From: Rhodamnia argentea
Taxonomy: Eukaryota > Streptophyta > Magnoliopsida > Myrtales > Myrtaceae
Direction: 5' to 3'
NCBI RefSeq assembly: GCF_020921035.1
Contig: NW_025955866.1
Span: 62,001 to 126,000 of the forward strand
Length of the DNA: 64,000 nucleotides
Shown here: positions 10,648-22,793 of the stretch, one piece after another
Layout: every line of letters begins with the position of its first letter
Numbering within the stretch: position 1 is the first letter of the stretch
Position numbers and translations under genes: made by a program
The notes under the pieces: model-generated
What the model saw: the letters and a program-made list of their open reading frames with translations, nothing else
Told to the model about the DNA's origin: nothing
Database searches by the model: none

Positions 10648-10964
10648 GTTATGTTATGCATTGCAAATATATTTGTAACAAATGCCCTTCCCCTTCTTGC
10701 AAAATGTTCGAACTTTCTTTTTCCTGGTTTTTCGTGCCTGTCGCGTGATCGGTTAACGGGATATTCCTTGGAAACGACAAACTAAGAAAAAAAAATCCCC
10801 ATGAATCGAAATTCGCACGTAACTTTTGATCCGGGAAGGACTCACGGGGCCCGTAAGTACTTTTCGGAAAGCTCGTTCGAACCGGTCACGATGGGCCCCG
10901 TTATGCCTTCCCGAGTGCATTTCTTGAGTCGCAAAAAAAAATTAAAAAGTAAAAAACGAAAATG

Positions 10965-11083
10965 AGGGGTGCAACACGAGGACTTCCCGGGAGGTCACCC
11001 ATCCTAGTACTACTCTCGCCCAAGCACGCTTAACCCGGAGTTCGATGGGATCCGGTGCATTAGTCTTTGGTATGATCGCACCC
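10965..11083 (-). rRNA. 5S rRNA: 5S rRNA copy 26, variant
   Basis: A GTCTTTGG, B TTCGAT, C ACCCGG; 119 nt. Confidence 0.9.
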
Positions 11084-11398
11084 GTTATGTTATGCATTGC
11101 AAATATATTTGTAACAAATGCCCTTCCCCTTCTTGCAAAATGTTCGAACTTTCTTTTTCCTGGTTTTCGTGCCTGTCGCGTGATCGGTTAACGGGATATT
11201 CCTTGGAAACGACAAACTAAGAAAAAAAAATCCCCATGAATCGAAATTCGCACGTAACTTTTGATCCCGGAAGGACTCACGGGGCCGTAAGTACTTTTCG
11301 GAAAGCTCGTTCGAACCGGTCACGATGGGCCCCGTTATGCCTTCCCGAGTGCATTTCTTGAGTCGCAAAAAAAAATTAAAAAGTAAAAAACGAAAATG

Positions 11399-11517
11399 AG
11401 GGGTGCAACACGAGGACTTCCCGGGAGGTCACCCATCCTAGTACTACTCTCGCCCAAGCACGCTTAACCCGGAGTTCGATGGGATCCGGTGCATTAGTCT
11501 TTGGTATGATCGCACCC
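11399..11517 (-). rRNA. 5S rRNA: 5S rRNA copy 27, variant
   Basis: A GTCTTTGG, B TTCGAT, C ACCCGG; 119 nt. Confidence 0.9.
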
Positions 11518-11833
11518 GTTATGTTATGCATTGCAAATATATTTGTAACAAATGCCCTTCCCCTTCTTGCAAAATGTTCGAACTTTCTTTTTTCCTGGTT
11601 TTCGTGCCTGTCGCGTGATCGGTTAACGGGATATTCCTTGGAAACGACAAACTAAGAAAAAAAATCCCCATGAATCGAAATTCGCACGTAACTTTTGATC
11701 CCGGGAAGGACTCACGGGGCCCGTAAGTACTTTTCGGAAGCTCGTTCGAACCGGTCACGATGGGCCCCGTTATGCCTTCCCGAGTGCATTTCTTGAGTCG
11801 CAAAAAAAAATTAAAAAGTAAAAAACGAAAATG

Positions 11834-11952
11834 AGGGGTGCAACACGAGGACTTCCCGGGAGGTCACCCATCCTAGTACTACTCTCGCCCAAGCACGCTT
11901 AACCGGAGTTCGATGGGATCCGGTGCATTAGTCTTTGGTATGATCGCTACCC
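11834..11952 (-). rRNA. 5S rRNA: 5S rRNA copy 28, variant
   Basis: A GTCTTTGG, B TTCGAT, C ACCGG, 5' end GCTACCC; 119 nt. Confidence 0.88.
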
Positions 11953-12267
11953 GTTATGTTATGCATTGCAAATATATTTGTAACAAATGCCCTTCCCCTT
12001 CTTGCAAAATGTTCGAACTTTCTTTTTCCTGGTTTTCGTGCCCTGTCGCGTGATCGGTTAACGGGATATTCCTTGGAAAGCGACAAACTAAGAAAAAAAA
12101 TCCCCATGAATCGAAATTCGCACGTAACTTTTGATCCGGGAAGGACTCACGGGGCCCGTAAGTACTTTTCGGAAGCTCGTTCGAGCCGGTCACGATGGGC
12201 CCGTTATGCCTTCCCGAGTGCATTTCTTGAGTCGCAAAAAAAAATTAAAAAGTAAAAAACGAAAATG

Positions 12268-12387
12268 AGGGGTGCAACACGAGGACTTCCCGGGAGGTCA
12301 CCCATCCTAGTACTACTCTCGCCCAAGCACGCTTAACCGGAGTTCGATGGGATCCGGTGCATTAGTCTTTGGTATGATCGCTCCTTT
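12268..12387 (-). rRNA. 5S rRNA: 5S rRNA copy 29, altered 5' end
   Basis: A GTCTTTGG, B TTCGAT, C ACCGG. The 5' end block is GCTCCTTTG instead of GCACCCG, the most changed start in the array, so helix I cannot form fully. The end coordinate is approximate. Confidence 0.85.
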
Positions 12388-12704
12388 GTTATGTTATGCA
12401 TTGCAAATATATTTGTAACAAATGCCCTTCCCCTTCTTGCAAAATGTTCGAACTTTCTTTTTCCTGGTTTTCGTGCCCTGTCGCGTGATCGGTTAACGGG
12501 ATATTCCTTGGAAACGACAAACTAAGAAAAAAAAATCCCCATGAATCGAAATTCGCACGTAACTTTTGATCCCGGAAGGACTCACGGGGCCCGTAAGTAC
12601 TTTTCGGAAAGCTCGTTCGAACCGGTCACGATGGGCCCCGTTATGCCTTCCCGAGTGCATTTCTTGAGTCGCAAAAAAAAATTAAAAAGTAAAAAACGAA
12701 AATG

Positions 12705-12822
12705 AGGGGTGCAACACGAGGACTTCCCGGGAGGTCACCCATCCTAGTACTACTCTCGCCCAAGCACGCTTAACCGGAGTTCGATGGGATCCGGTGCATT
12801 AGTCTTTGGTATGATCGCACCC
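12705..12822 (-). rRNA. 5S rRNA: 5S rRNA copy 30, variant
   Basis: A GTCTTTGG, B TTCGAT, C ACCGG; 118 nt. Confidence 0.9.
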
Positions 12823-13140
12823 GTTATGTTATGCATTGCAAATATATTTGTAACAAATGCCCTTCCCCTTCTTGCAAAATGTTCGAACTTTCTTTTTCCT
12901 GGTTTTCGTGCCCTGTCGCGTGATCGGTTAACGGGATATTCCTTGGAAACGACAAACTAAGAAAAAAAATCCCCATGAATCGAAATTCGCACGTAACTTT
13001 TGATCCCAGGAAGGACTCACGGGGCCCGTAAGTACTTTTCGGAAAGCTCGTTCCGAACCGGTCACGATGGGCCCCGTTATGCCTTCCCGAGTGCATTTCT
13101 TGAGTCGCAAAAAAAAATTAAAAAGTAAAAAACGAAAATG

Positions 13141-13260
13141 AGGGGTGCAACACGAGGACTTCCCGGGAGGTCACCCATCCTAGTACTACTCTCGCCCAAG
13201 CACGCTTAACCCGGGTTCGATGGGATCCGGTGCATTAGTCTTTGGTATGATCGCTTACCC
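13141..13260 (-). rRNA. 5S rRNA: 5S rRNA copy 31, variant
   Basis: A GTCTTTGG, B TTCGAT, C ACCCGGG with the following A lost, 5' end GCTTACCC (two extra bases); 120 nt. Confidence 0.87.
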
Positions 13261-13572
13261 GTTATGTTATGCATTGCAAATATATTTGTAACAAATGCCC
13301 TTCCCCTTCTTGCAAAATGTTCGAACTTTCTTTTTCCTGGTTTTCGTGCCCTGTCGCGTGATCGGTTAACGGGATATTCCTTGGAAACGACAAACTAAGA
13401 AAAAAAATCCCCATGAATCGAAATTCGCACGTAACTTTTGATCCGGAAGGACTCACGGGGCCCGTAAGTACTTTTCGGAAAGCTCGTTCGAACCGGTCAC
13501 GATGGGCCCGTTATGCCTCCCGAGTGCATTTCTTGAGTCGCAAAAAAAATTAAAAAGTAAAAAACGAAAATG

Positions 13573-13691
13573 AGGGGGTGCAACACGAGGACTTCCCGGG
13601 AGGTCACCCATCCTAGTACTACTCTCGCCCAAGCACGCTTAACCGGAGTTCGATGGGATCCGGTGCATTAGTCTTTGGTATGATCGCACCC
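13573..13691 (-). rRNA. 5S rRNA: 5S rRNA copy 32, variant
   Basis: A GTCTTTGG, B TTCGAT, C ACCGG; one extra base in the 3'-terminal C run; 119 nt. Confidence 0.89.
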
Positions 13692-14005
13692 GTTATGTTA
13701 TGCATTGCAAATATATTTGTAACAAATGCCCTTCCCCTTCTTGCAAAATGTTCGAACTTTCTTTTTCCTGGTTTTCGTGCCCTGTCGCGTGATCGGTTAA
13801 CGGGATATTCCTTGGAAACGACAAACTAAGAAAAAAAATCCCCATGAATCGAAATTCGCACGTAACTTTTGATCGGGAAGGACTCACGGGGCCCGTAAGT
13901 ACTTTTCGGAAAGCTCGTTCGAGCCGGTCACGATGGGCCCCGTTATGCCTTCCGAGTGCATTTCTTGAGTCGCAAAAAAAAATTAAAAAGTAAAAAACGA
14001 AAATG

Positions 14006-14123
14006 AGGGTGCAACACGAGGACTTCCCGGGAGGTCACCCATCCTAGTACTACTCTCGCCCAAGCACGCTTAACCGGAGTTCGATGGGATCCGGTGCATT
14101 AGTCTTTGGTATGATCGCTACCC
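14006..14123 (-). rRNA. 5S rRNA: 5S rRNA copy 33, variant
   Basis: A GTCTTTGG, B TTCGAT, C ACCGG, 5' end GCTACCC; one base fewer in the 3'-terminal C run; 118 nt. Confidence 0.88.
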
Positions 14124-14439
14124 GTTATGTTATGCATTGCAAATATATTTGTAACAAATGCCCTTCCCCTTCTTGCAAAATGTTCGAACTTTCTTTTTCC
14201 TGGTTTTCGTGCCTGTCGCGTGATCGGTTAACGGGATATTCCTTGGAAACGACAAACTAAGAAAAAAAATCCCCATGAATCGAAATTCGCACGTAACTTT
14301 TGATCCCGGAGAAGGACTCACGGGGCCCGTAAGTACTTTTCGGAAAGCTCGTTCGAACCGGTCACGATGGGCCCCGTTATGCCTTCCGAGTGCATTTCTT
14401 GAGTCGCAAAAAAAAATTAAAAAGTAAAAAACGAAAATG

Positions 14440-14558
14440 AGGGGTGCAACACGAGGACTTCCCGGGAGGTCACCCATCCTAGTACTACTCTCGCCCAAGC
14501 ACGCTTAACCCGGAGTTCGATGGGATCCGGTGCATTAGTCTTTGGTATGATCGCACCC
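14440..14558 (-). rRNA. 5S rRNA: 5S rRNA copy 34, variant
   Basis: A GTCTTTGG, B TTCGAT, C ACCCGG; 119 nt. Confidence 0.9.
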
Positions 14559-14873
14559 GTTATGTTATGCATTGCAAATATATTTGTAACAAATGCCCTT
14601 CCCCTTCTTGCAAAATGTTCGAACTTTCTTTTTCCTGGTTTTCGTGCCCTGTCGCGTGATCGGTTAACGGGATATTCCTTGGAAACGACAAACTAAGAAA
14701 AAAAATCCCCATGAATCGAAATTCGCACGTAACTTTTGATCCCGGAAGGACTCACGGGGCCCGTAAGTACTTTTCGGAAAGCTCGTTCGAGCCGGTCACG
14801 ATGGGCCCCGTTATGCCTTCCCGAGTGCATTTCTTGAGTCGCAAAAAAAATTAAAAAGTAAAAAACGAAAATG

Positions 14874-14992
14874 AGGGGTGCAACACGAGGACTTCCCGGG
14901 AGGTCACCCATCCTAGTACTACTCTCGCCCAAGCACGCTTAACCCGGAGTTCGATGGGATCCGGTGCATTAGTCTTTGGTATGATCGCACCC
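14874..14992 (-). rRNA. 5S rRNA: 5S rRNA copy 35, variant
   Basis: A GTCTTTGG, B TTCGAT, C ACCCGG; 119 nt. Confidence 0.9.
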
Positions 14993-15306
14993 GTTATGTT
15001 ATGCATTGCAAATATATTTGTAACAAATGCCCTTCCCCTTCTTGCAAAATGTTCGAACTTTCTTTTTTCCTGGTTTTCGTGCCTGTCGCGTGATCGGTTA
15101 ACGGGATATTCCTTGGAAACGACAAACTAAAAAAAAAAATCCCCATGAATCGAAATTCGCACGTAACTTTTGATCCCGGAAGGACTCACGGGGCCCGTAA
15201 GTACTTTTCGGAAGCTCGTTCGAACCGGTCACGATGGGCCCCGTTATGCCTTCCGAGTGCATTTCTTGAGTCGCAAAAAAAAATTAAAAAGTAAAAAACG
15301 AAAATG

Positions 15307-15426
15307 AGGGGTGCAACACGAGGACTTCCCGGGGAGGTCACCCATCCTAGTACTACTCTCGCCCAAGCACGCTTAACCCGGAGTTCGATGGGATCCGGTG
15401 CATTAGTCTTTGGTATGATCGCACCC
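15307..15426 (-). rRNA. 5S rRNA: 5S rRNA copy 36, variant
   Basis: A GTCTTTGG, B TTCGAT, C ACCCGG; extra base in the nt 94-99 run; 120 nt. Confidence 0.89.
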
Positions 15427-15741
15427 GTTATGTTATGCATTGCAAATATATTTGTAACAAATGCCCTTCCCCTTCTTGCAAAATGTTCGAACTTTCTTTT
15501 TCCTGGTTTTCGTGCCCTGTCGCGTGATCGGTTAACGGGATATTCCTTGGAAACGACAAACTAAGAAAAAAAATCCCCATGAATCGAAATTCGCACGTAA
15601 CTTTTGATCCGGGAAGGACTCACGGGGCCCGTAAGTACTTTTCGGAAGCTCGTTCGAACCGGTCACGATGGGCCCCGTTATGCCTTCCCGAGTGCATTTC
15701 TTGAGTCGCAAAAAAAAATTAAAAAGTAAAAAACGAAAATG

Positions 15742-15860
15742 AGGGGTGCAACACGAGGACTTCCCGGGGAGGTCACCCATCCTAGTACTACTCTCGCCCA
15801 AGCACGCTTAACCGGAGTTCGATGGGATCCGGTGCATTAGTCTTTGGTATGATCGCACCC
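15742..15860 (-). rRNA. 5S rRNA: 5S rRNA copy 37, variant
   Basis: A GTCTTTGG, B TTCGAT, C ACCGG; extra base in the nt 94-99 run; 119 nt. Confidence 0.89.
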
Positions 15861-16173
15861 GTTATGTTATGCATTGCAAATATATTTGTAACAAATGCCC
15901 TTCCCCTTCTTGCAAAATGTTCGAACTTTCTTTTTCCTGGTTTTCGTGCCCTGTCGCGTGATCGGTTAACGGGATATTCCTTGGAAACGACAAACTAAGA
16001 AAAAAAATCCCCATGAATCGAAATTCGCACGTAACTTTTGATCCCGGAAGGACTCACGGGGCCCGTAAGTACTTTTCGGAAGCTCGTTCGAGCCGGTCAC
16101 GATGGGCCCGTTATGCCTTCCGAGTGCATTTCTTGAGTCGCAAAAAAAAATTAAAAAGTAAAAAACGAAAATG

Positions 16174-16291
16174 AGGGGTGCAACACGAGGACTTCCCGGG
16201 AGGTCACCCATCCTAGTACTACTCTCGCCCAAGCACGCTTAACCGGAGTTCGATGGGATCCGGTGCATTAGTCTTTGGTATGATCGCACCC
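16174..16291 (-). rRNA. 5S rRNA: 5S rRNA copy 38, variant
   Basis: A GTCTTTGG, B TTCGAT, C ACCGG; 118 nt. Confidence 0.9.
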
Positions 16292-16607
16292 GTTATGTTA
16301 TGCATTGCAAATATATTTGTAACAAATGCCCTTCCCCTTCTTGCAAAATGTTCGAACTTTCTTTTTCCTGGTTTTCGTGCCCTGTCGCGTGATCGGTTAA
16401 CGGGATATTCCTTGGAAACGACAAACTAAGAAAAAAAAATCCCCATGAATCGAAATTCGCACGTAACTTTTGATCCGGGAAGGACTCACGGGGCCCGTAA
16501 GTACTTTTCGGAAGCTCGTTCCGAACCGGTCACGATGGGCCCCGTTATGCCTTCCGAGTGCATTTCTTGAGTCGCAAAAAAAAATTAAAAAGTAAAAAAC
16601 GAAAATG

Positions 16608-16726
16608 AGGGGTGCAACACGAGGACTTCCCGGGAGGTCACCCATCCCTAGTACTACTCTCGCCCAAGCACGCTTAACCGGAGTTCGATGGGATCCGGTG
16701 CATTAGTCTTTGGTATGATCGCACCC
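16608..16726 (-). rRNA. 5S rRNA: 5S rRNA copy 39, variant
   Basis: A GTCTTTGG, B TTCGAT, C ACCGG; extra base next to nt 81-82 (plus strand CATCCCTAG); 119 nt. Confidence 0.89.
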
Positions 16727-17037
16727 GTTATGTTATGCATTGCAAATATATTTGTAACAAATGCCCTTCCCCTTCTTGCAAAATGTTCGAACTTTCTTTT
16801 TCCTGGTTTTCGTGCCTGTCGCGTGATCGGTTAACGGGATATTCCTTGGAAACGACAAACTAAGAAAAAAAATCCCCATGAATCGAAATTCGCACGTAAC
16901 TTTTGATCGGAAGGACTCACGGGGCCCGTAAGTACTTTTCGGAAGCTCGTTCGAACCGGTCACGATGGGCCCCGTTATGCCTTCCGAGTGCATTTCTTGA
17001 GTCGCAAAAAAAAATTAAAAAGTAAAAAACGAAAATG

Positions 17038-17155
17038 AGGGGTGCAACACGAGGACTTCCCGGGAGGTCACCCATCCTAGTACTACTCTCGCCCAAGCAC
17101 GCTTAACCGGAGTTCGATGGGATCCGGTGCATTAGTCTTTGGTATGATCGCACCC
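17038..17155 (-). rRNA. 5S rRNA: 5S rRNA copy 40, variant
   Basis: A GTCTTTGG, B TTCGAT, C ACCGG; 118 nt. Confidence 0.9.
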
Positions 17156-17471
17156 GTTATGTTATGCATTGCAAATATATTTGTAACAAATGCCCTTCCC
17201 CTTCTTGCAAAATGTTCGAACTTTCTTTTTCCTGGTTTTTCGTGCCCGTCGCGTGATCGAGTTAACGGGATATTCCTTGGAAACGACAAACTAAGAAAAA
17301 AAATCCCCATGAATCGAAATTCGCACGTAACTTTTGATCCCGGAAGGACTCACGGGGCCCGTAAGTACTTTTCGGAAGCTCGTTCGAACCGGTCCACGAT
17401 GGGCCCCGTTATGCCTTCCCGAGTGCATTTCTTGAGTCGCAAAAAAAATTAAAAAGTAAAAAACGAAAATG

Positions 17472-17589
17472 AGGGGTGCAACACGAGGACTTCCCGGGAG
17501 GTCACCCATCCTAGTACTACTCTCGCCCAAGCACGCTTAACCGGAGTTCGATGGGATCCGGTGCATTAGTCTTTGGTATGATCGCACCC
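17472..17589 (-). rRNA. 5S rRNA: 5S rRNA copy 41, variant
   Basis: A GTCTTTGG, B TTCGAT, C ACCGG; 118 nt. Confidence 0.9.
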
Positions 17590-17907
17590 GTTATGTTATG
17601 CATTGCAAATATATTTGTAACAAATGCCCTTCCCCTTCTTGCAAAATGTTCGAACTTTCTTTTTTCCTGGTTTTCGTGCCCTGTCGCGTGATCGGTTAAC
17701 GGGATATTCCTTGGAAACGACAAACTAAAAAAAAAAATCCCCATGAATCGAAATTCGCACGTAACTTTTGATCCGGGAAGGACTCACGGGGCCCGTAAGT
17801 ACTTTTCGGAAAGCTCGTTCCGAACCGGTCACGATGGGCCCCGTTATGCCTTCCCGAGTGCATTTCTTGAGTCGCAAAAAAAAATTAAAAAGTAAAAAAC
17901 GAAAATG

Positions 17908-18027
17908 AGGGGGTGCAACACGAGGACTTCCCGGGAGGTCACCCATCCTAGTACTACTCTCGCCCAAGCACGCTTAACCCGGAGTTCGATGGGATCCGGT
18001 GCATTAGTCTTTGGTATGATCGCACCC
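17908..18027 (-). rRNA. 5S rRNA: 5S rRNA copy 42, variant
   Basis: A GTCTTTGG, B TTCGAT, C ACCCGG; extra base in the 3'-terminal C run; 120 nt. Confidence 0.89.
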
Positions 18028-18341
18028 GTTATGTTATGCATTGCAAATATATTTGTAACAAATGCCCTTCCCCTTCTTGCAAAATGTTCGAACTTTCTTT
18101 TTCCTGGTTTTCGTGCCTGTCGCGTGATCGGTTAACGGGATATTCCTTGGAAACGACAAACTAAGAAAAAAAATCCCCATGAATCGAAATTCGCACGTAA
18201 CTTTTGATCCGGGAAGGACTCACGGGGCCCGTAAGTACTTTTCGGAAGCTCGTTCGAACCGGTCACGATGGGCCCCGTTATGCCTTCCCGAGTGCATTTC
18301 TTGAGTCGCAAAAAAAAATTAAAAAGTAAAAAACGAAAATG

Positions 18342-18460
18342 AGGGGTGCAACACGAGGACTTCCCGGGAGGTCACCCATCCTAGTACTACTCTCGCCCAA
18401 GCACGCTTAACCCGGAGTTCGATGGGATCCGGTGCATTAGTCTTTGGTATGATCGCACCC
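18342..18460 (-). rRNA. 5S rRNA: 5S rRNA copy 43, variant
   Basis: A GTCTTTGG, B TTCGAT, C ACCCGG; 119 nt. Confidence 0.9.
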
Positions 18461-18773
18461 GTTATGTTATGCATTGCAAATATATTTGTAACAAATGCCC
18501 TTCCCCTTCTTGCAAAATGTTCGAACTTTCTTTTTCCTGGTTTTCGTGCCCTGTCGCGTGATCGGTTAACGGGATATTCCTTGGAAACGACAAACTAAGA
18601 AAAAAATCCCCATGAATCGAAATTCGCACGTAACTTTTGATCCGGGAAGGACTCACGGGGCCCGTAAGTACTTTTCGGAAGCTCGTTCGAGCCGGTCACG
18701 ATGGGCCCCGTTATGCCTTCCCGAGTGCATTTCTTGAGTCGCAAAAAAAATTAAAAAGTAAAAAACGAAAATG

Positions 18774-18892
18774 AGGGGTGCAACACGAGGACTTCCCGGG
18801 AGGTCACCCATCCTAGTACTACTCTCGCCCAAGCACGCTTAACCCGGAGTTCGATGGGATCCGGTGCATTAGTCTTTGGTATGATCGCACCC
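18774..18892 (-). rRNA. 5S rRNA: 5S rRNA copy 44, variant
   Basis: A GTCTTTGG, B TTCGAT, C ACCCGG; 119 nt. Confidence 0.9.
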
Positions 18893-19207
18893 GTTATGTT
18901 ATGCATTGCAAATATATTTGTAACAAATGCCCTTCCCCTTCTTGCAAAATGTTCGAACTTTCTTTTTCCTGGTTTTCGTGCCCTGTCGCGTGATCGGTTA
19001 ACGGGATATTCCTTGGAAACGACAAACTAAGAAAAAAAATCCCCATGAATCGAAATTCGCACGTAACTTTTGATCCGGAAGGACTCACGGGGCCCGTAAG
19101 TACTTTTCGGAAGCTCGTTCGAGCCGGTCACGATGGGCCCGTTATGCCTTCCCGAGTGCATTTCTTGAGTCGCAAAAAAAAATTAAAAAGTAAAAAACGA
19201 AATGATG

Positions 19208-19324
19208 AGGGTGCAACACGAGGACTTCCCGGGAGGTCACCCATCCTAGTACTACTCTCGCCCAAGCACGCTTAACCGGAGTTCGATGGGATCCGGTGCA
19301 TTAGTCTTTGGTATGATCGCACCC
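19208..19324 (-). rRNA. 5S rRNA: 5S rRNA copy 45, variant
   Basis: A GTCTTTGG, B TTCGAT, C ACCGG; one base fewer in the 3'-terminal C run, and the first downstream T run is broken (plus strand GAAATGATGAGGG); 117 nt. Confidence 0.87.
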
Positions 19325-19638
19325 GTTATGTTATGCATTGCAAATATATTTGTAACAAATGCCCTTCCCCTTCTTGCAAAATGTTCGAACTTTCTTTTTC
19401 CTGGTTTTCGTGCCCTGTCGCGTGATCGGTTAACGGGATATTCCTTGGAAACGACAAACTAAGAAAAAAAATCCCCATGAATCGAAATTCGCACGTAACT
19501 TTTGATCCGGGAAGGACTCACGGGGCCCGTAAGTACTTTTCGGAAAGCTCGTTCGAACCGGTCACGATGGGCCCGTTATGCCTTCCCGAGTGCATTTCTT
19601 GAGTCGCAAAAAAAATTAAAAAGTAAAAAACGAAAATG

Positions 19639-19757
19639 AGGGGTGCAACACGAGGACTTCCCGGGAGGTCACCCATCCTAGTACTACTCTCGCCCAAGCA
19701 CGCTTAACCCGGAGTTCGATGGGATCCGGTGCATTAGTCTTTGGTATGATCGCACCC
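19639..19757 (-). rRNA. 5S rRNA: 5S rRNA copy 46, variant
   Basis: A GTCTTTGG, B TTCGAT, C ACCCGG; 119 nt. Confidence 0.9.
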
Positions 19758-20073
19758 GTTATGTTATGCATTGCAAATATATTTGTAACAAATGCCCTTC
19801 CCCTTCTTGCAAAATGTTCGAACTTTCTTTTTTCCTGGTTTTCGTGCCTGTCGCGTGATCGGTTAACGGGATATTCCTTGGAAACGACAAACTAAGAAAA
19901 AAAAATCCCCATGAATCGAAATTCGCACGTAACTTTTGATCCGGGAAGGACTCACGGGGCCCGTAAGTACTTTTCGGAAAGCTCGTTCGAGCCGGTCACG
20001 ATGGGCCCGTTATGCCTTCCCGAGTGCATTTCTTGAGTCGCAAAAAAAAATTAAAAAGTAAAAAACGAAAATG

Positions 20074-20191
20074 AGGGGTGCAACACGAGGACTTCCCGGG
20101 AGGTCACCCATCCTAGTACTACTCTCGCCCAAGCACGCTTAACCGGAGTTCGATGGGATCCGGTGCATTAGTCTTTGGTATGATCGCACCC
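20074..20191 (-). rRNA. 5S rRNA: 5S rRNA copy 47, variant
   Basis: A GTCTTTGG, B TTCGAT, C ACCGG; 118 nt. Confidence 0.9.
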
Positions 20192-20507
20192 GTTATGTTA
20201 TGCATTGCAAATATATTTGTAACAAATGCCCTTCCCCTTCTTGCAAAATGTTCGAACTTTCTTTTTTCCTGGTTTTCGTGCCCTGTCGCGTGATCGGGTT
20301 AACGGGATATTCCTTGGAAACGACAAACTAAGAAAAAAAATCCCCATGAATCGAAATTCGCACGTAACTTTTGATCCGGGAAGGACTCACGGGGCCCGTA
20401 AGTACTTTTCGGAAGCTCGTTCGAGCCGGTCACGATGGGCCCCGTTATGCCTTCCGAGTGCATTTCTTGAGTCGCAAAAAAAAATTAAAAAGTAAAAAAC
20501 GAAAATG

Positions 20508-20625
20508 AGGGGTGCAACACGAGGACTTCCCGGGAGGTCACCCATCCTAGTACTACTCTCGCCCAAGCACGCTTAACCGGAGTTCGATGGGATCCGGTGC
20601 ATTAGTCTTTGGTATGATCGCACCC
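20508..20625 (-). rRNA. 5S rRNA: 5S rRNA copy 48, variant
   Basis: A GTCTTTGG, B TTCGAT, C ACCGG; 118 nt. Confidence 0.9.
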
Positions 20626-20941
20626 GTTATGTTATGCATTGCAAATATATTTGTAACAAATGCCCTTCCCCTTCTTGCAAAATGTTCGAACTTTCTTTTT
20701 TCCTGGTTTTCGTGCCCTGTCGCGTGATCGGTTAACGGGATATTCCTTGGAAAGCGACAAACTAAAAAAAAAATCCCCATGAATCGAAATTCGCACGTAA
20801 CTTTTGATCCCGGAAGGACTCACGGGGCCCGTAAGTACTTTTCGGAAAGCTCGTTCGAACCGGTCACGATGGGCCCCGTTATGCCTTCCGAGTGCATTTC
20901 TTGAGTCGCAAAAAAAAATTAAAAAGTAAAAAACGAAAATG

Positions 20942-21059
20942 AGGGGTGCAACACGAGGACTTCCCGGGAGGTCACCCATCCTAGTACTACTCTCGCCCAA
21001 GCACGCTTAACCGGAGTTCGATGGGATCCGGTGCATTAGTCTTTGGTATGATCGCACCC
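20942..21059 (-). rRNA. 5S rRNA: 5S rRNA copy 49, variant
   Basis: A GTCTTTGG, B TTCGAT, C ACCGG; 118 nt. Confidence 0.9.
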
Positions 21060-21372
21060 GTTATGTTATGCATTGCAAATATATTTGTAACAAATGCCCT
21101 TCCCCTTCTTGCAAAATGTTCGAACTTTCTTTTTCCTGGTTTTCGTGCCCTGTCGCGTGATCGGTTAACGGGATATTCCTTGGAAACGACAAACTAAGAA
21201 AAAAAATCCCCATGAATCGAAATTCGCACGTAACTTTTGATCCGGGAAGGACTCACGGGGCCCGTAAGTACTTTTCGGAAGCTCGTTCGAGCCGGTCACG
21301 ATGGGCCCGTTATGCCTTCCCGAGTGCATTTCTTGAGTCGCAAAAAAAATTAAAAAGTAAAAAACGAAAATG

Positions 21373-21491
21373 AGGGGTGCAACACGAGGACTTCCCGGGA
21401 GGTCACCCATCCTAGTACTACTCTCGCCCAAGCACGCTTAACCCGGAGTTCGATGGGATCCGGTGCATTAGTCTTTGGTATGATCGCACCC
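21373..21491 (-). rRNA. 5S rRNA: 5S rRNA copy 50, variant
   Basis: A GTCTTTGG, B TTCGAT, C ACCCGG; 119 nt. Confidence 0.9.
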
Positions 21492-21806
21492 GTTATGTTA
21501 TGCATTGCAAATATATTTGTAACAAATGCCCTTCCCCTTCTTGCAAAATGTTCGAACTTTCTTTTTCCTGGTTTTCGTGCCCTGTCGCGTGATCGGGTTA
21601 ACGGGATATTCCTTGGAAACGACAAACTAAGAAAAAAAAATCCCCATGAATCGAAATTCGCACGTAACTTTTGATCCAGGAAGGACTCACGGGGCCCGTA
21701 AGTACTTTTCGGAAGCTCGTTCGAACCGGTCACGATGGGCCCCGTTATGCCTTCCGAGTGCATTTCTTGAGTCGCAAAAAAAATTAAAAAGTAAAAAACG
21801 AAAATG

Positions 21807-21924
21807 AGGGGTGCACACGAGGACTTCCCCGGGAGGTCACCCATCCTAGTACTACTCTCGCCCAAGCACGCTTAACCCGGGTTCGATGGGATCCGGTGCA
21901 TTAGTCTTTGGTATGATCGCACCC
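21807..21924 (-). rRNA. 5S rRNA: 5S rRNA copy 51, variant
   Basis: A GTCTTTGG, B TTCGAT, C ACCCGGG with the following A lost. One T is missing at nt 111-112 and the nt 94-99 run has one extra base; 118 nt. Confidence 0.87.
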
Positions 21925-22238
21925 GTTATGTTATGCATTGCAAATATATTTGTAACAAATGCCCTTCCCCTTCTTGCAAAATGTTCGAACTTTCTTTTTC
22001 CTGGTTTTCGTGCCTGTCGCGTGATCGGTTAACGGGATATTCCTTGGAAACGACAAACTAAGAAAAAAAATCCCCATGAATCGAAATTCGCACGTAACTT
22101 TTGATCCCAGGAAGGACTCACGGGGCCCGTAAGTACTTTTCGGAAGCTCGTTCGAGCCGGTCACGATGGGCCCCGTTATGCCTTCCGAGTGCATTTCTTG
22201 AGTCGCAAAAAAAAATTAAAAAGTAAAAAACGAAAATG

Positions 22239-22358
22239 AGGGGTGCAACACGAGGACTTCCCGGGGAGGTCACCCATCCTAGTACTACTCTCGCCCAAGC
22301 ACGCTTAACCCGGAGTTCGATGGGATCCGGTGCATTAGTCTTTGGTATGATCGCACCC
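22239..22358 (-). rRNA. 5S rRNA: 5S rRNA copy 52, variant
   Basis: A GTCTTTGG, B TTCGAT, C ACCCGG; extra base in the nt 94-99 run; 120 nt. Confidence 0.89.
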
Positions 22359-22674
22359 GTTATGTTATGCATTGCAAATATATTTGTAACAAATGCCCTT
22401 CCCCTTCTTGCAAAATGTTCGAACTTTCTTTTTCCTGGTTTTCGTGCCTGTCGCGTGATCGGTTAACGGGATATTCCTTGGAAACGACAAACTAAGAAAA
22501 AAAATCCCCATGAATCGAAATTCGCACGTAACTTTTGATCCCGGGAAGGACTCACGGGGCCCGTAAGTACTTTTCGGAAAGCTCGTTCGAGCCGGTCACG
22601 ATGGGCCCCGTTATGCCTTCCGGAGTGCATTTCTTGAGTCGCAAAAAAAAATTAAAAAGTAAAAAACGAAAATG

Positions 22675-22793
22675 AGGGGTGCAACACGAGGACTTCCCGG
22701 GAGGTCACCCATCCTAGTACTACTCTCGCCCAAGCACGCTTAACCCGGAGTTCGATGGGATCCGGTGCATTAGTCTTTGGTATGATCGCACCC
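22675..22793 (-). rRNA. 5S rRNA: 5S rRNA copy 53, variant
   Basis: A GTCTTTGG, B TTCGAT, C ACCCGG; 119 nt. Confidence 0.9.
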